64,000 nucleotides of DNA from Promicromonospora sukumoe 327MFSha3.1 (GCF_000385135.1 NZ_ARQM01000012.1:124001-188000), one strand, 5' to 3'; positions 19,531 to 30,839 are shown, counted from the stretch's first letter. Numbers and translations are program-made. The notes: generated from the sequence alone by a model not told the origin.

Positions 19531-20506
19531 CGGTCCTCCGTCCGGGTGCGGGGGTCGAGCAGGGCGTAGGCGAGGTCGGCCACCATGTTCGCCACGAGGA
19601 CGGACAGGGTGATGACCAGGAAGCAGCCCTGCATCAGCGGGTAGTCGTGGGTGGAGACGGCCTGGTAGAGCGTGTAGCCGATGCCCTGGTAGGAGAAGAC
19701 CATCTCCATGATGAGCGTGCCGCCGACGACGAAACCGAGGGACAGCGCGAAGCTGGAGACCTGGGGCAGCACGGCGTTGCGGGCGGCGTAGCCGAGCATG
19801 ACCTGCCGTTCGGGCAGGCCCTTGGCGTGCGCGACGGTGACGTAGTCCTCGGAGGAGACGGTCACCATCATGTTGCGCATGCCGAGCACCCAGCCGGCCA
19901 CGGAGGACAGCACGACGGTCAGCGCGGGCAGGAAGCCGTAGTAGACGACCGAGCCGATGAACTCGCCGCTGAACGCGGGCACGAGCCCGCGGTCGTAGCT
20001 GCCGGACGACGGGAACCAGCCGAGGTTCACGGACAGCACGGCGATGGTGATCAGGCCCAGCCAGAAGTACGGCACGGCCTGGAAGAACGTCGCCACCGGC
20101 AGCAGCCCGTCGGCCCAGGTACCGCGGCGCCAGCCGAGGAACGTGCCGATGAGCGAGCCGATGACGAACGCGATGATCGTGGCGACGCCGACCAGCCCGA
20201 CCGTCCACGGCAGCGACTGGCTGACGATGTCGGCCACGGGCGTCGGGAAGTGCGTGAAGGACAGCCCGAGGTCGCCCCGCAGGAGCAGGCCCCAGTAGTC
20301 GAGGTACTGCTGCCACATGCTCGTGTCCTGGTCCAGACCGAACAGGACGCGCAGCGAGTGCTCGGCGTTGCTGTCGATGCGGCCCTGCATGCGGCCCAGC
20401 AGGGCCGTGACGGGGTCGCCCGGCAGCATGCGCGGGATGAAGAAGTTGATGGTGATCGCGGCCCACGCCGTCAGCGCGTAGAACACGACCCTGCGCAGCA
20501 GGAACC

Positions 20507-20510
<4 letters not shown>
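19527..20510 (-). CDS. Oligopeptide-family ABC importer permease (OppB/DppB type)
   Basis: A 327-residue inner-membrane permease starting [20 protein letters not shown] at ATG 20510, which overlaps the upstream ATPase stop as ATGA. The periplasmic stretch [19 protein letters not shown] and the EAA loop [19 protein letters not shown] are the family marks, with six predicted membrane segments. Two copies of a small dispersed repeat lie just upstream, inside the end of the preceding ATPase gene, and form the DNA where this gene's ribosome site would be expected. Translation is therefore probably by coupling. Confidence 0.93.
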
Positions 20511-21624
<1,114 letters not shown>

Positions 21625-21625
<1 letters not shown>

Positions 21626-23292
21626 CAGCCTTCCGCGGGCTTGAGGTTCATCAGGATCTGGGCGGCCTGCACCCCGGTGGGCTGGGGCTGGTTGTACGGG
21701 TCCTCCTCCGACGGCCAGCCCACGTAGTTCTGCGTCGAGTACTGCGCGGTGGCCGGGCGGGTCCAGATCGCGATGCCCGGCACCTCCTCGACGAACACCT
21801 TCTGGACGGTCTCCAGGGCGGCGGTGCGCGTGGCGTCGTCGGGCGCGGCGGCGTAGTCGGCGAGCGCCTTCGTGGCGGCGTCGTTCTGGAAGCGGCCGAA
21901 GTTCCAGGTGGCCGGCTCGCCGAGCTTCTCGTAGTGCGCGCCGTCCATGATGTCGGAGTACATGTCCCAGGGGGTGGCGCCGCCGTCGGTCCAGTGCAGG
22001 GTGGCCTGGAAGTCGCCGCCGGGGATGACGTCGGCGAACCAGCCGTCCTGGTTGACGGGGTTGACGGTGGCGGTGGCGCCGAGCTCGGCGGCGGAGTTCT
22101 TGATGAGGTCCAGGGCGGTCAGGTAGTCGTTCCAGCCGGCCGGGTTGACGAGCTCGAACGTCACCTCCTCGCCGTCGGGGTCGACGAGCTTCTCGTCCTC
22201 CCAGGTGTAGCCGGCGTCCTCGAGCAGGGCGCGGGCGCCCTCGACGTCGACGGCGTACTCCTGGTCGGCGTAGTCGGCGGAGAGGAACTCCTCGCCGGCG
22301 GGCAGCGGCAGGCCGGTGACGCTGGTCAGCGCGGGGTTGACGCCCGAGGTGGCGACGTCGACGAGCTCCTGGCGGTCGATGACCATGTTGAGGGCCTGGC
22401 GGAACGCCTTGTCGTCGAACGGCTTGGTCTCGTTGTTCAGGTAGAGCACGTCGATGCCGAGGCCGCCGGCGGCGTACTGGTGGTAGTGCTCGGGGTCCTG
22501 GGCGATGTAGACGTTCTCGAAGTCGGCGATGAACGTCCAGCCCCACTGCGCCTCACCGGTGGTCAGGGCGGTGGTCAGGGCGTTGTTGTCGTTGTACGAC
22601 GAGTACCGGATCTCGGGGACGGCGGGCTTGCCGCCCCAGTAGTCGTCGCGCGCGACGACGGTGGCGGCCTGCGGCGTCCACGTCTCGAGCGTGTACGGGC
22701 CGGTGCCGACGGGCTCGGGGTTGGTGTCGGTGGTGGGGTCCTCGACGTCGGCCCAGATGTGCTCGGGCACCATGACCAGGTCGTACAGCTTGGACTGGTT
22801 GACGAACTGGCCGGCGGTGAACGTGACGGTGACGGTGGACCCGTCGGTCTCGATCGTGTTGTACGGCAGGGCGCCGGTGTTCAGCGCCTCGAAGTCCTTG
22901 CGGAGCTGGATGGAGAACGCGATGTCGTCGGCGGTGAACTCCTCGCCGTCCGACCAGGTGACGCCCTCGTGCGGCGTGATGACGGCCTCGGTGAAGTCCT
23001 CGTTCCACTCGACGCTGTCGGCGAGCCACGGCTTGGGCTCCTCGGACGGCCGGGCCTGGTTGCGCATCATCAGCGGCTCGTAGATCGCGAAGGCGTAGCC
23101 GAGCGAGAGCGCGGACGAACCGGTGGCGAACGGGCTGTGGTTCTCGGTCTGGACGCCGTTCGGCATGCCGACGGTCAGGGTTTCCCCGCCGCCCGCCTGG
23201 GTGGCGCTGCCGCCGCCCCCGCCGCTGCAGGCTGCCAGCAGCGCGACCGCTGCCGCGGCCGCCGCCACGGCGACGTGCTTGTGAATCCTCAC
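21625..23292 (-). CDS. Substrate-binding lipoprotein of the oligopeptide-type ABC importer (SBP_bac_5)
   Basis: A 555-residue extracytoplasmic binding protein. The signal peptide ends in a lipobox with the acylated Cys at residue 22 ([12 protein letters not shown]). GTG at 23292 follows AAGGAGG, a strong site. Family 5 marks include [31 protein letters not shown], the pattern [21 protein letters not shown] and [15 protein letters not shown]. Family 5 proteins bind peptides but some bind cello- or other oligosaccharides. The GH3 gene directly upstream on the same strand suggests a glycoside or oligosaccharide ligand; this is inference from context. It is followed by the ATPase through TGATG. 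Confidence 0.92.
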
Positions 23293-23341
23293 GGTGTGCC
23301 TCCTTGCACTTGTCCCTCGCGGGACGGATATGGGGTGTGTG

Positions 23342-25912
23342 TCACTTGGTTCCGGCGCCGGGTTCCTCCCCGGGCCGGACGGTCAGCTCGTTGGTCAGGC
23401 GCAGGTCCGCGACGGACCTGCCGGTGCGCAGCCGGTAGGTGCCCGGCGGCGTGGTCCAGCCCTGGGTCTGCGGGTCCCAGACCTGCAGCGCCCGGGTGGG
23501 CACGGGGACGCGGACGGTCGCGCTGCCCATGGCGGGCACGTCCGCGACGGCGAAGCCGCCGAGCCACCGCACGGGGCGGCTCGGGCCGCCCTCGGGCGCC
23601 TCGACGTAGACCTGGACCACCTCGCGGCCCGCGCGGGGCCCGGTGTTCCGGACGGTCACGTACGCGGTCAGGGTCGCGGGGGCGTCGTGCGACTGACCCC
23701 AGGCGAGGACGGCGTCCTCGTACTCCCAGGAGGTCCAGCCCAGGCCGTGCCCGAACGGTGCTGCGGGCGCGGGGGCGCCGTCCGCCCCGGCGGCCAGCCG
23801 CCGCTCCCAGGCGCGGTAGCCGACGTCGGTCCCCTCGGCGTAGTCGACGACGCCGTCCACGGGCCGCGCGTGCGGCACGGGGACGTCCTCGAAGCGCGCG
23901 GGCAGCGTCCACGGCAGGCGCCCGGACGGTTCGGTGACGCCGGTGAGCACGTCGGCGAGCGCGGTGCCCGCCTCCTGCCCGGGCAGCCAGCCCCACAGCA
24001 CGGTCGGCACGTCGGCCAGCCAGGGCAGCAGCACGGGCGCGCCCGCGTTGACGACGACGATGGTGCGCGGGTTGGCCGCGACGACGCGGCGCACGAGCTC
24101 GTCCTGGTTGCCGGGCAGGTCCAGGTCGGGGCGGTCGTAGCCCTCGGACTCGACCTCGGCGGTGGTGCCGATCAGCACGACGGCGACGTCGGCGGCGGCC
24201 GCGGCCTCGACGGCGGCGGCCAGCTCGTCGTCGGCCGAGGGGCCGGGCAGGCGGTGCACCAGGGCGGCGCGCACGAAGTGCCCGTAGCCGACGGCGTGCA
24301 CCACCTGGACGGTCGCGTCCAGGTCGGCGGTGCCGCTCGCCTGCGCGAGCGCCGCGATCGGGTGGTTGTGCCCGGAGGAGAGCACGACGTCCTCGTCGAC
24401 CCGGGTGCTGCCGGTCGTGACCTCGGCGCCGTCGACGAGCACCCGGTGGATGCCGACCGTGCCGACGCCCAGCTCGTGGGTGCCGGGCTCGTCGAGCCGG
24501 ACGGCGGCGCGCAGGCGGACGGCGTCGGCGTCGGGCCGCGCGTCCTGCAGCCAGCCGGACCACTCGGTGACGGTGTGCTCCTCCAGCGTGCTGCCGTCGG
24601 CCGCCAGGACCGTGACGCGCAGGCCGGGCTCGCCGGTGACCGGGTCGGTGCAGCGGCCGAGGTCGAGCTCGGGCGGGTTGTGCAGCGCGCGGGCACCGGC
24701 CAGCAGCGTCAGCTCGGAGCCCTGGGGCAGCGCGGCGCGCAGCTCGTCGGCGGGCCAGGTCAGGTGGTCGGGCTGCACGAACGAGGAGCCGCCGCCCTGG
24801 AAGAAGGGCTCGGTCGCGGCGGGTCCGAGCAGCGCGACGCGCAGCGGCCGGGCGCCGTCGGACACCAGCGGCACCAGCCCGGCGTCGTCCTTCAGCACGA
24901 CGACGGAGCGGGCGGCGAGCTCGCGGAGCAGCTTGCCCGACGCCGCGGTGGCGGGCGCCGGCTCGGTGACGGCGTGGAGCGGGTGGCCGGCGGCACCGCG
25001 GTCGCCGCCGGGTGCCACGAGCCGCCCGGTGCGGCCGGCCAGCCGCAGCAGGCGCAGCACCTTGTCGTCGAGCTCGGCCTCGGCGACCTCGCCGGAGCGG
25101 ACGGCGTCGAGCAGGCCGTCGCCCCAGGCGCCGTCGGGCCCGGGCATCTGCAGGTCCAGGCCGCCGCGCACGGCGGGCGCCACGGACTGCGTGGCCACCC
25201 AGTCGCTGACGAACAGGCCGTCGTAGCCCCACTCCTGCTTGAGCAGGTCGACCACGAGCGGGCGGTGCTCCAGGAGCGGCGCCGCGACGCCCTGCGTGTC
25301 GGCGCCGTTGTAGGCGCCCATCACGGACCACGGGTTGACGTCGCGCACCAGGCGCTCGAAGGGCGCGAGGTAGGCCTCGCGCAGCGTCCGCTCGTCGAGG
25401 CGCGCGAGGTAGCGCGTCCGCTCGGTCTCGGAGTCGTTGGCCACGTAGTGCTTGACGCACATGCCGACGCCCTGCTCCTGCGCCGCGCCGACCAGGGCCA
25501 CCGCGATCTCGGCCGTCAGGTGCGGGTCCTCCGAGTAGCACTCGAAGTGCCGGCCGCCCACGGGCGTGCGCTGCAGGTTGACCTGCGGGGCGAGCACGAC
25601 GTCGACGCCGTGGCGGCGCGCCTCGGCGGCGAACAGCACGCCGGCGCGGCGGGCCAGCTCCAGGTCCCAGGTCGCGGCCAGCGCGGACGGCGCGGGGAAC
25701 ATCGCGGACGTGCCGCCGTCCGGGCCGCGCACGCCCACCGGGCCGTCGGACAGCACCACCGGCTCCAGCCCGAGGCGGGGCACGGCCGTGGTGGTCCACA
25801 TGGACGCGCCCACGACGAGCGACACCTTCTCCTCGACGGAGAGCTCCGACAGGAGGCGGAGCAGCTCGGGCTCCGTGGTGGCGCCCTGCGTGGTGACTGT
25901 CTGCGATGACAC
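23342..25912 (-). CDS. Glycoside hydrolase family 3 beta-glycosidase
   Basis: Cytoplasmic GH3 enzyme of 856 residues, probably a beta-glucosidase acting on imported oligosaccharides. GTG at 25912 (MSSQTVTTQGATTEPE) is chosen since GGAG lies seven bases before it. Visible: substrate-site segment VVLSDGPVGVRGPD, KHYVANDSETERTRY, and the nucleophile Asp237 in GLFVSDWVATQ. A PA14-like insert lies in the second half of the (alpha/beta) sandwich domain. The putative acid/base region is ESEGYDRPDLDLPGNQ, and the C-terminal fibronectin III-like domain is VTVRNTGPRAGREVVQVYVE. There is no signal peptide. It leads the importer operon (49-base gap to the binding protein) and is divergent from a TetR gene across a palindromic operator. 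Exact sugar specificity cannot be read. Confidence 0.92.
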   Translation of the reverse strand: MSSQTVTTQGATTEPELLRLLSELSVEEKVSLVVGASMWTTTAVPRLGLEPVVLSDGPVGVRGPDGGTSAMFPAPSALAATWDLELARRAGVLFAAEARRHGVDVVLAPQVNLQRTPVGGRHFECYSEDPHLTAEIAVALVGAAQEQGVGMCVKHYVANDSETERTRYLARLDERTLREAYLAPFERLVRDVNPWSVMGAYNGADTQGVAAPLLEHRPLVVDLLKQEWGYDGLFVSDWVATQSVAPAVRGGLDLQMPGPDGAWGDGLLDAVRSGEVAEAELDDKVLRLLRLAGRTGRLVAPGGDRGAAGHPLHAVTEPAPATAASGKLLRELAARSVVVLKDDAGLVPLVSDGARPLRVALLGPAATEPFFQGGGSSFVQPDHLTWPADELRAALPQGSELTLLAGARALHNPPELDLGRCTDPVTGEPGLRVTVLAADGSTLEEHTVTEWSGWLQDARPDADAVRLRAAVRLDEPGTHELGVGTVGIHRVLVDGAEVTTGSTRVDEDVVLSSGHNHPIAALAQASGTADLDATVQVVHAVGYGHFVRAALVHRLPGPSADDELAAAVEAAAAADVAVVLIGTTAEVESEGYDRPDLDLPGNQDELVRRVVAANPRTIVVVNAGAPVLLPWLADVPTVLWGWLPGQEAGTALADVLTGVTEPSGRLPWTLPARFEDVPVPHARPVDGVVDYAEGTDVGYRAWERRLAAGADGAPAPAAPFGHGLGWTSWEYEDAVLAWGQSHDAPATLTAYVTVRNTGPRAGREVVQVYVEAPEGGPSRPVRWLGGFAVADVPAMGSATVRVPVPTRALQVWDPQTQGWTTPPGTYRLRTGRSVADLRLTNELTVRPGEEPGAGTK

Positions 25913-25963
25913 GTGCGTTCTCCGTTCGGCGGTGGACGGCTGCCCGCATTCAACCACACTTAC

Positions 25964-25977
25964 TTACTGGTTAGTAA
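25964..25977. promoter_or_regulatory. Probable TetR operator between GH3 operon and tetR gene
   Basis: Inverted repeat ttactggttagtaa (TTACT, four bases, AGTAA), with a further TTACT half-overlap just left of it. It lies 27 bases before the tetR ATG and about 50 bases before the GH3 start. That places it to control both divergent genes. It is the most AT-rich piece of this intergenic region. Confidence 0.7.
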
Positions 25978-26004
25978 GCCCGGATTCTCGGTTATCGTGA
26001 GCCC

Positions 26005-26652
26005 ATGCCAGAAGCGACCGGGCAGGCTGCCCCGAAGGCCAAGCGACCCACGCGCGACCAGCGGCGGGAGGAGATCCTCGCCGCCGCGACGCGCGTGTTC
26101 GGGTCCAAGGGCTACCACCAGGGCTCGCTGGTCGACGTCGCGGCCCAGGTGGGGATCACGCACGCGGGCGTGCTGCACCACTTCGGCAGCAAGGACAAGC
26201 TGCTGTGGGAGGTGCTGGAGTACCGCGACCGCGTGGACGTGCAGCACCTGGAGGGCAAGCACATCCCGGGCGGCATCGAGCTGTTCCGGCACCTGGTCAC
26301 CACCGCGCGCCAGAACGCGGAGCGGCGCGGCATCGTCCAGGCCTACGCGGTGCTCACCGGCGAGTCCGTGACCGACGGCCACCCCGCCTCCACCTGGGTG
26401 GCCGAGCGGTTCAGCGTGCTGCGCGGGGAGATCTCCCAGGCCGTGCGCGTGCTGGCCGACGAGCGCGAGGTGACCCTGCCCGAGGGCGAGCCGGAGCGTG
26501 CCGCGGCCGCGGTGATCGCCGTCATGGACGGCCTGCAGCTCCAGTGGCTGCTGGACCCCGCGGCGGTGGACCTGGCGTCGGGCACGGAGTTCGCCATCGA
26601 GTCGATCCTGACGGCCACGCTGGGCGCGCCCGTGCGGATCGCGGCCTCCTGA
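26005..26652 (+). CDS. TetR/AcrR-family repressor of the GH3/importer operon
   Basis: A 215-residue regulator. The N-terminal helix-turn-helix is typical: RREEILAAATRVFGSKGYHQ, then SLVDVAAQVGITHAGVLHHF and GSKDKLLWEVLEYRD. The remainder is a helical ligand and dimer domain. ATG at 26005 lies just after an AT-rich stretch (gttatcgt) with almost no leader and no clear ribosome site, so a leaderless or very short-leader message is possible. It is divergent from GH3 and shares the palindrome at 25964. It ends only 18 bases from the ftsI stop, the two genes being convergent, and marks the right edge of the block that splits the dcw cluster. A sugar or glycoside inducer is expected but unproven. 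Confidence 0.9.
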   Translation: MPEATGQAAPKAKRPTRDQRREEILAAATRVFGSKGYHQGSLVDVAAQVGITHAGVLHHFGSKDKLLWEVLEYRDRVDVQHLEGKHIPGGIELFRHLVTTARQNAERRGIVQAYAVLTGESVTDGHPASTWVAERFSVLRGEISQAVRVLADEREVTLPEGEPERAAAAVIAVMDGLQLQWLLDPAAVDLASGTEFAIESILTATLGAPVRIAAS

Positions 26653-26670
26653 CCCACGACCCGCACGGCG

Positions 26671-28695
26671 TCACCACTCGGTCTTGAGCCGCCGCTTCTC
26701 CTGCTCGCTCGGCGGCACGTCCATCGTCTGCAGGGTGAACCCCATGACGTCGCTGAAGACCGGGGCCGCGACGTCGCCGCCGAAGATCGAGCTGTGCGGG
26801 CTCTTGAGGAAGACGGACACGGTGTACCGGGGGTCGTCGGCCGGCGCTACGCCGATGAACGACGCCATGTAGGTCCAGCCGCCGCTGCCGGTGGGCATCT
26901 GCGCGGTACCCGTCTTGCCCGCCACCCGGTAGCCCGGCACGGCGGCGTTCTTGCCCGTGCCCTCGTCCCCGGTCACGGTCTCCATCATCTCGACCAGGGT
27001 GTCGGCGGTCTCCTCGGAGATCACCCGCTTGCCCGGCTCGCGCTCCGCCGGCGTCCTGGTGCCGTCCGGGCTGGTCGAGCCCTCGAAGAGCGTCGGCGTC
27101 ATGCGCACGCCGCCGTTCGCCACCGTCGAGAACACGCTCGTGGCCTGCATGGCGTTGACGGACAGGCCCTGGCCGAACAGCACCGCGTACTGCGTGCGGC
27201 CGTCCCAGTCCGCGACGTCGGCGGGCGGCATGAGGCCCACGGACTCGCCCGGCAGGCCCAGGCCCGTCGGCGCGCCGAAGCCGAACTTGTACAGGTAGTC
27301 CTGCCGCGTCTGCAGCGGGATCTTCTCGCCGGCCTGCACGGTGCCCGTGTTCGACGACTGGGCCAGCACCCCGGTCAGCGTCAGCCGCTCCACCGGGTGC
27401 TCGTGCGAGTCACGGAAGGTCTGCCCGTTGGGCGTCGTGTAGGAGTAGGGCACGGTGAACCGGCTGTCCGGCGTCCAGTAGCCGCCCTCCAGGGCGGCGG
27501 CCATCGTGACCACCTTGCCCGTCGAGCCGGGGTCGAAGACGTCCTTGACGGCGCGCGACCCGCCCGCAACGGCCGCCGTCGACCGGTCGTTCGGGTCCGT
27601 GGAGCCCGAGTCCGCGAGCGCCACGAGCTCGCCGGTGCGGATGTCCTGCACGATGACGATCCCGTACTCCGCGCCGGTGGTCCGCTTGGCCTCGTCGATG
27701 GAGTCCTGCGCCTTCCACTGGATGTCGTGCACCAGGGAGAGCTGGATGCTGTCGCCCGGCACCGCCGGGACGGACTCCTGGCCGGCGGCCGGGATGCGCA
27801 GGCCGTCGAGGCTGCGCTCGTAGGTGTCGGAGCCGGGCGTGCCCGCCAGCAGGTCGTCGTAGGCCAGCTCGATGCCGCCCTGCCCGGCCTGCTCCTCGTT
27901 CACGAAGCCGACCAGCGAGCCCGCCACCGTGCCGGACGGGTAGGTGCGCCGGGAGGTCAGGTCGGTGCGGATGTACGCGCGGATCTCCAGGTCGGCGATG
28001 GCGCGCTGCACCTGGGGCACCACGTTCTTGGCGAGCACGCGGTAGCGCGACTCGCCCACGAGCTTGGCCGCCAGCTCGTTCTTGGGCTCGTCGAGGATCG
28101 GCGCGAGCAGCTGGGCGATGCCCAGGGCGCCGTTCTCCACCTTGTGGCCGTCGGCGTCGACGCGGCCCGCGCCACGGAAGTCCTCGATCGCCTTCGGGTC
28201 GCCGACCACGGTGTACCGGTCCACCGAGGTGGCCAGCACCACGCCGTTGGCGTCCGTGATGTCGCCGCGGTGCGCAGGCGTGACCGCGGTGGCCGTGCGC
28301 TGGGCCTCGGCCTTCGCGGCCAGGGTCGGCCCCTCGATGAGCTGCACGTGGACCAGCCGCACCAGGAAGACGAGCACGACCACGGCCGCGATGCCGACCA
28401 GCCAGCGCTGCCGCATCTCCGGCCGGCCGGGCCTCGGCGGCAGCGGGCGCGCCACCCGGGACCGGGCGGGCCGGGCCTGGGCCGGGGACGCGCGGGGACC
28501 GTCGGGTGCCTGAAGGCCCAGCCGCGTGCTGGTGGCACGGGGCTGGGCCTTGGCCGGCTGCTTCCTGGCGGGCTGCTTCTTGGCCGGCTGCTTCCTGGCC
28601 GGCTGCTTCGCCTGGCGCGGCGGCGTGGAACGCGGGCCGGCAGCGCGCCCCGAGGGGGTGCGCTGCCGGCCCGCGCCGGACGTCGAGCCCGTCAC
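26671..28695 (-). CDS. ftsI: Peptidoglycan transpeptidase FtsI / PBP3 (class B penicillin-binding protein)
   Basis: A 674-residue division-specific transpeptidase. GTG at 28695 overlaps the ftsL stop as GTGA. A cytoplasmic basic tail of about 95 residues, with KQPAR/KQPAK repeats, precedes the single membrane helix at about 99-116 (LVGIAAVVVLVFLVRLVHV). The pedestal domain starts RGDITDANGVVLATS. Catalytic motifs are the SxxK Ser391 in FDPGSTGKVV, SxN in LAQSSNTGTVQ and KTG in VAGKTGTAQMPTG. It is the fourth gene of the mraZ-rsmH-ftsL-ftsI series. Normally murE follows; here the next genes are a convergent TetR gene and unrelated DNA. Confidence 0.96.
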   Translation of the reverse strand: MTGSTSGAGRQRTPSGRAAGPRSTPPRQAKQPARKQPAKKQPARKQPAKAQPRATSTRLGLQAPDGPRASPAQARPARSRVARPLPPRPGRPEMRQRWLVGIAAVVVLVFLVRLVHVQLIEGPTLAAKAEAQRTATAVTPAHRGDITDANGVVLATSVDRYTVVGDPKAIEDFRGAGRVDADGHKVENGALGIAQLLAPILDEPKNELAAKLVGESRYRVLAKNVVPQVQRAIADLEIRAYIRTDLTSRRTYPSGTVAGSLVGFVNEEQAGQGGIELAYDDLLAGTPGSDTYERSLDGLRIPAAGQESVPAVPGDSIQLSLVHDIQWKAQDSIDEAKRTTGAEYGIVIVQDIRTGELVALADSGSTDPNDRSTAAVAGGSRAVKDVFDPGSTGKVVTMAAALEGGYWTPDSRFTVPYSYTTPNGQTFRDSHEHPVERLTLTGVLAQSSNTGTVQAGEKIPLQTRQDYLYKFGFGAPTGLGLPGESVGLMPPADVADWDGRTQYAVLFGQGLSVNAMQATSVFSTVANGGVRMTPTLFEGSTSPDGTRTPAEREPGKRVISEETADTLVEMMETVTGDEGTGKNAAVPGYRVAGKTGTAQMPTGSGGWTYMASFIGVAPADDPRYTVSVFLKSPHSSIFGGDVAAPVFSDVMGFTLQTMDVPPSEQEKRRLKTEW
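28556..28615 (-). repeat. 15-base tandem repeat encoding the KQPAK/KQPAR tail of FtsI
   Basis: Four units of ggctgcttcctggcc or close variants start at 28556, 28571, 28586 and 28601. They encode the Lys-Gln-Pro-Ala repeats of the cytoplasmic end of FtsI. Being in frame, units can be gained or lost without breaking the gene. Confidence 0.85.
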
Positions 28696-29120
28696 TGGTC
28701 CGTACCCTTCACCACCTTGCCGGTGCGGACACTGACCATGGTGGGGTTCTCCGCGGGCACCATGCCCAGGCTGCGGGCCTTGTCCGGCAGGTCCGTCTCG
28801 GCGGCGCTCAGGCCCTCCTCCAGCACCTGCACGTCCTGGGCGGTCTGCGCGACGTCGCCCTGCAGCTGCGACATCTCGTAGGAGCCCCGGGCGAGCGTGG
28901 TGTTCAGCACGAGGACGGCCACGAGCGAGCCGATCATCAGGGTGGCGCACAGGACGAAGAACGGCACCCGACTCTTCGCGTGCAGCGGCGCGCGGACCAC
29001 GTCCAGGCGGCGGCCGCGCTGCGCGGCACCCCCGGAGATGGCGGTCAGCGGCGCCCTGCGGGTGCGGGGCAGCTCGGCCGGACGGACTGCGCGGGCCGTC
29101 GCGGCGTTGGTAGCACTCAT
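28692..29120 (-). CDS. ftsL: Cell division protein FtsL-like
   Basis: A 142-residue single-pass membrane protein. The N-terminal half is basic and cytoplasmic. The membrane helix is at about residues 52-76 ([20 protein letters not shown]), followed by a coiled-coil-like stretch ([20 protein letters not shown]) and a short outer tail ([17 protein letters not shown]). It belongs to the FtsL/FtsB type that links the divisome to FtsI. Identity rests on topology and position, since primary sequence is poorly conserved in this family. ATG at 29120 overlaps the rsmH stop as ATGA, and its stop overlaps the ftsI start. Confidence 0.9.
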   Translation of the reverse strand: MSATNAATARAVRPAELPRTRRAPLTAISGGAAQRGRRLDVVRAPLHAKSRVPFFVLCATLMIGSLVAVLVLNTTLARGSYEMSQLQGDVAQTAQDVQVLEEGLSAAETDLPDKARSLGMVPAENPTMVSVRTGKVVKGTDQ

Positions 29121-30154
29121 CGGCGGTCCTCCTTCGCTGTGTGGTGCGTGCTGGTGCGGTTCAGCAGGTGCTCGGGCGTCGGACGGAGACGGCGGGCGGC
29201 GCGCAGCCGGACCGAGGCCGAGCGCGGGTTGCGCTCCAGCTCGGCGGCGTCCGCCTCCTCCGCGCCCCGTGTGAGCGCCTCGAGATAGGGCCGGTGGGTC
29301 TCGGGCTCGACGGGCAGCCCCGGCGGGGCCGACGACGTCGTGCCCTGCGCGATGGCGCGCTTGACGATCCGGTCCTCGAGCGACTGGTACGACTCCACGA
29401 CGATGCGGCCGTCCACGGCGAGCGCCTCGATCGCGGCGGGCACGGCGCGCTCGAGCACCTCGAGCTCGCCGTTCACCTCGATACGTAGCGCCTGGAAGGT
29501 GCGCTTGCCCGGGTGGCCGCCGGTCTTGCGGGTCGCGGCGGGTATGACGGCGCGCAGCAGGTCGACGAGCTCACCGCTGCGGTCCCACTCCCGCTCGGCT
29601 CGACGCCGGACGATCGCTCGCGCGATCTTGCCCGCGAACCGCTCCTCGCCGTACTCCCGCAGGATCCGCGCGAGGTCACGCTCGTCGTACGTGTTGAGCA
29701 CGTCGGCCGCCGTCAGCTCCTGGGTGGAGTCCATGCGCATGTCGAGCGGCGCGTCCTGCGCGTAGGCGAAGCCGCGGTCGGTCTCGTCGAGCTGCAGCGA
29801 GGACACCCCGAGGTCCATGAGCACGCCCTGGACGGCGCCGCCGGCGTGCGCGTCGACCACCTCGGTGATCTCGTCGTACACCGCGTGCACCGGCGTGAAG
29901 CGGTCGCCGAACCGGGCCAGCCGCTCGCCCGCGAGGGCGAGGGCCTGCGGGTCGCGGTCGATGCCGATCACGCGGGCGGCGGGAAGCTGCTCCAGGACGG
30001 CCTCGGTGTGGCCACCCATGCCGAGCGTGCAGTCCACCAGGACGGACCCGGGCTCGGCGAGCGCCGGGGCGAGCAGGTCCACGCAGCGCTGGAGCAGCAC
30101 CGGGAGGTGGCGGTCGGCGGCGTCTCCGCCGGGGCCGTTGCCGGTCGCGTTCAT
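29117..30154 (-). CDS. rsmH: 16S rRNA (cytosine(1402)-N(4))-methyltransferase RsmH (MraW)
   Basis: SAM-dependent enzyme that N4-methylates C1402 in the ribosomal decoding site. It has 345 residues from ATG 30154 ([10 protein letters not shown]), preceded by AGGAGGGAGA; longer in-frame starts have no good site. Marks: [17 protein letters not shown]-binding [48 protein letters not shown], the family motif [16 protein letters not shown] and [12 protein letters not shown]. It sits in the canonical place between mraZ and ftsL, though 199 bases separate it from mraZ. Confidence 0.96.
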   Translation of the reverse strand: MNATGNGPGGDAADRHLPVLLQRCVDLLAPALAEPGSVLVDCTLGMGGHTEAVLEQLPAARVIGIDRDPQALALAGERLARFGDRFTPVHAVYDEITEVVDAHAGGAVQGVLMDLGVSSLQLDETDRGFAYAQDAPLDMRMDSTQELTAADVLNTYDERDLARILREYGEERFAGKIARAIVRRRAEREWDRSGELVDLLRAVIPAATRKTGGHPGKRTFQALRIEVNGELEVLERAVPAAIEALAVDGRIVVESYQSLEDRIVKRAIAQGTTSSAPPGLPVEPETHRPYLEALTRGAEEADAAELERNPRSASVRLRAARRLRPTPEHLLNRTSTHHTAKEDRR

Positions 30155-30244
30155 CGGTGTCTCCCTCCTGCGTCGTGCGGGTCCTGCCGTGGTGCTGGTC
30201 ATGCGTGGTGCCTCGTGCTCGTGGCGCTCGTACTGCTCGTACAT

Positions 30245-30261
30245 CCGGGCGGGCCGCCCGG
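30245..30261. other. GC-rich hairpin in the mraZ-rsmH gap
   Basis: Arms ccgggcgg and ccgcccgg are separated by one base. It lies in the 199-base untranslated stretch between mraZ and rsmH and may slow or partly stop transcription between the two. No T run follows. A second promoter for rsmH could also lie here but none is evident. Confidence 0.4.
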
Positions 30262-30353
30262 TCAGGTCTCCCTCCGCACGGTTCCGGCGGCGGGGAAGTG
30301 CGCCGGATCCTGCGGGAGGAGGCCTGACCGTGCGGCCGGTCAGCCCACCTGTC

Positions 30354-30824
30354 CTAGAAGCTCAGCCCGGGGAAGATCTCCTCGGCCTGATCGATGTAGT
30401 CGGGTTCGGTCTGCTCCTGATATGTGGCCCAGGCCTGCGCGTCCCACACCTCCACGCGGGTACCGACCCCGATCACGACCACCTCTCGGTCGAGACCGGC
30501 GTACTCGCGCAGGTGCGTCGGGATGGAGACCCGGCCCTGCTTGTCCGGGACCTCGTCGCTCGCTCCCGCCAGGAAGTTTCGCGTGTAGTCCCGTGCTGCC
30601 TTGCTCGTCACCGGCGCCTGCCGGATCTGGGTGTAGATCTGCTGGAACTCGTCCATCGGGAGGAGGAAGAGGCACCGCTCCTGCCCCTTGGTCATGACCA
30701 GACCGCCGGACAGGCGCCCCCGGAACTTGGCGGGAAGGATCAGGCGCCCCTTCTCGTCGAGCTTCGGGGTGTACGTACCGAGGAGCAGACCCAGACCTGC
30801 GAAACCTTCCGCCATCGCAGTCAT
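30354..30824 (-). CDS. mraZ: Transcriptional regulator MraZ
   Basis: A 156-residue DNA-binding regulator of the dcw cluster with two AbrB-like SpoVT halves: [20 protein letters not shown] in the first and [20 protein letters not shown] in the second. ATG at 30824 follows AAGGAGGTG by eight bases, so the start is secure. The protein carries about 13 residues ([13 protein letters not shown]) before the point where most MraZ proteins begin (MFLGTY). Four 10-base repeats directly upstream look like its own binding sites, implying autoregulation. The C-terminus ends with acidic [14 protein letters not shown]. Confidence 0.95.
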   Translation of the reverse strand: MTAMAEGFAGLGLLLGTYTPKLDEKGRLILPAKFRGRLSGGLVMTKGQERCLFLLPMDEFQQIYTQIRQAPVTSKAARDYTRNFLAGASDEVPDKQGRVSIPTHLREYAGLDREVVVIGVGTRVEVWDAQAWATYQEQTEPDYIDQAEEIFPGLSF

Positions 30825-30839
30825 GGGCCGACACCTCCT

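Noticed and set aside
28556-28615. CRISPR-like regular repeats
   Set aside because: Units are 15 bases, contiguous and without spacers, and they encode protein; no cas genes in the window.
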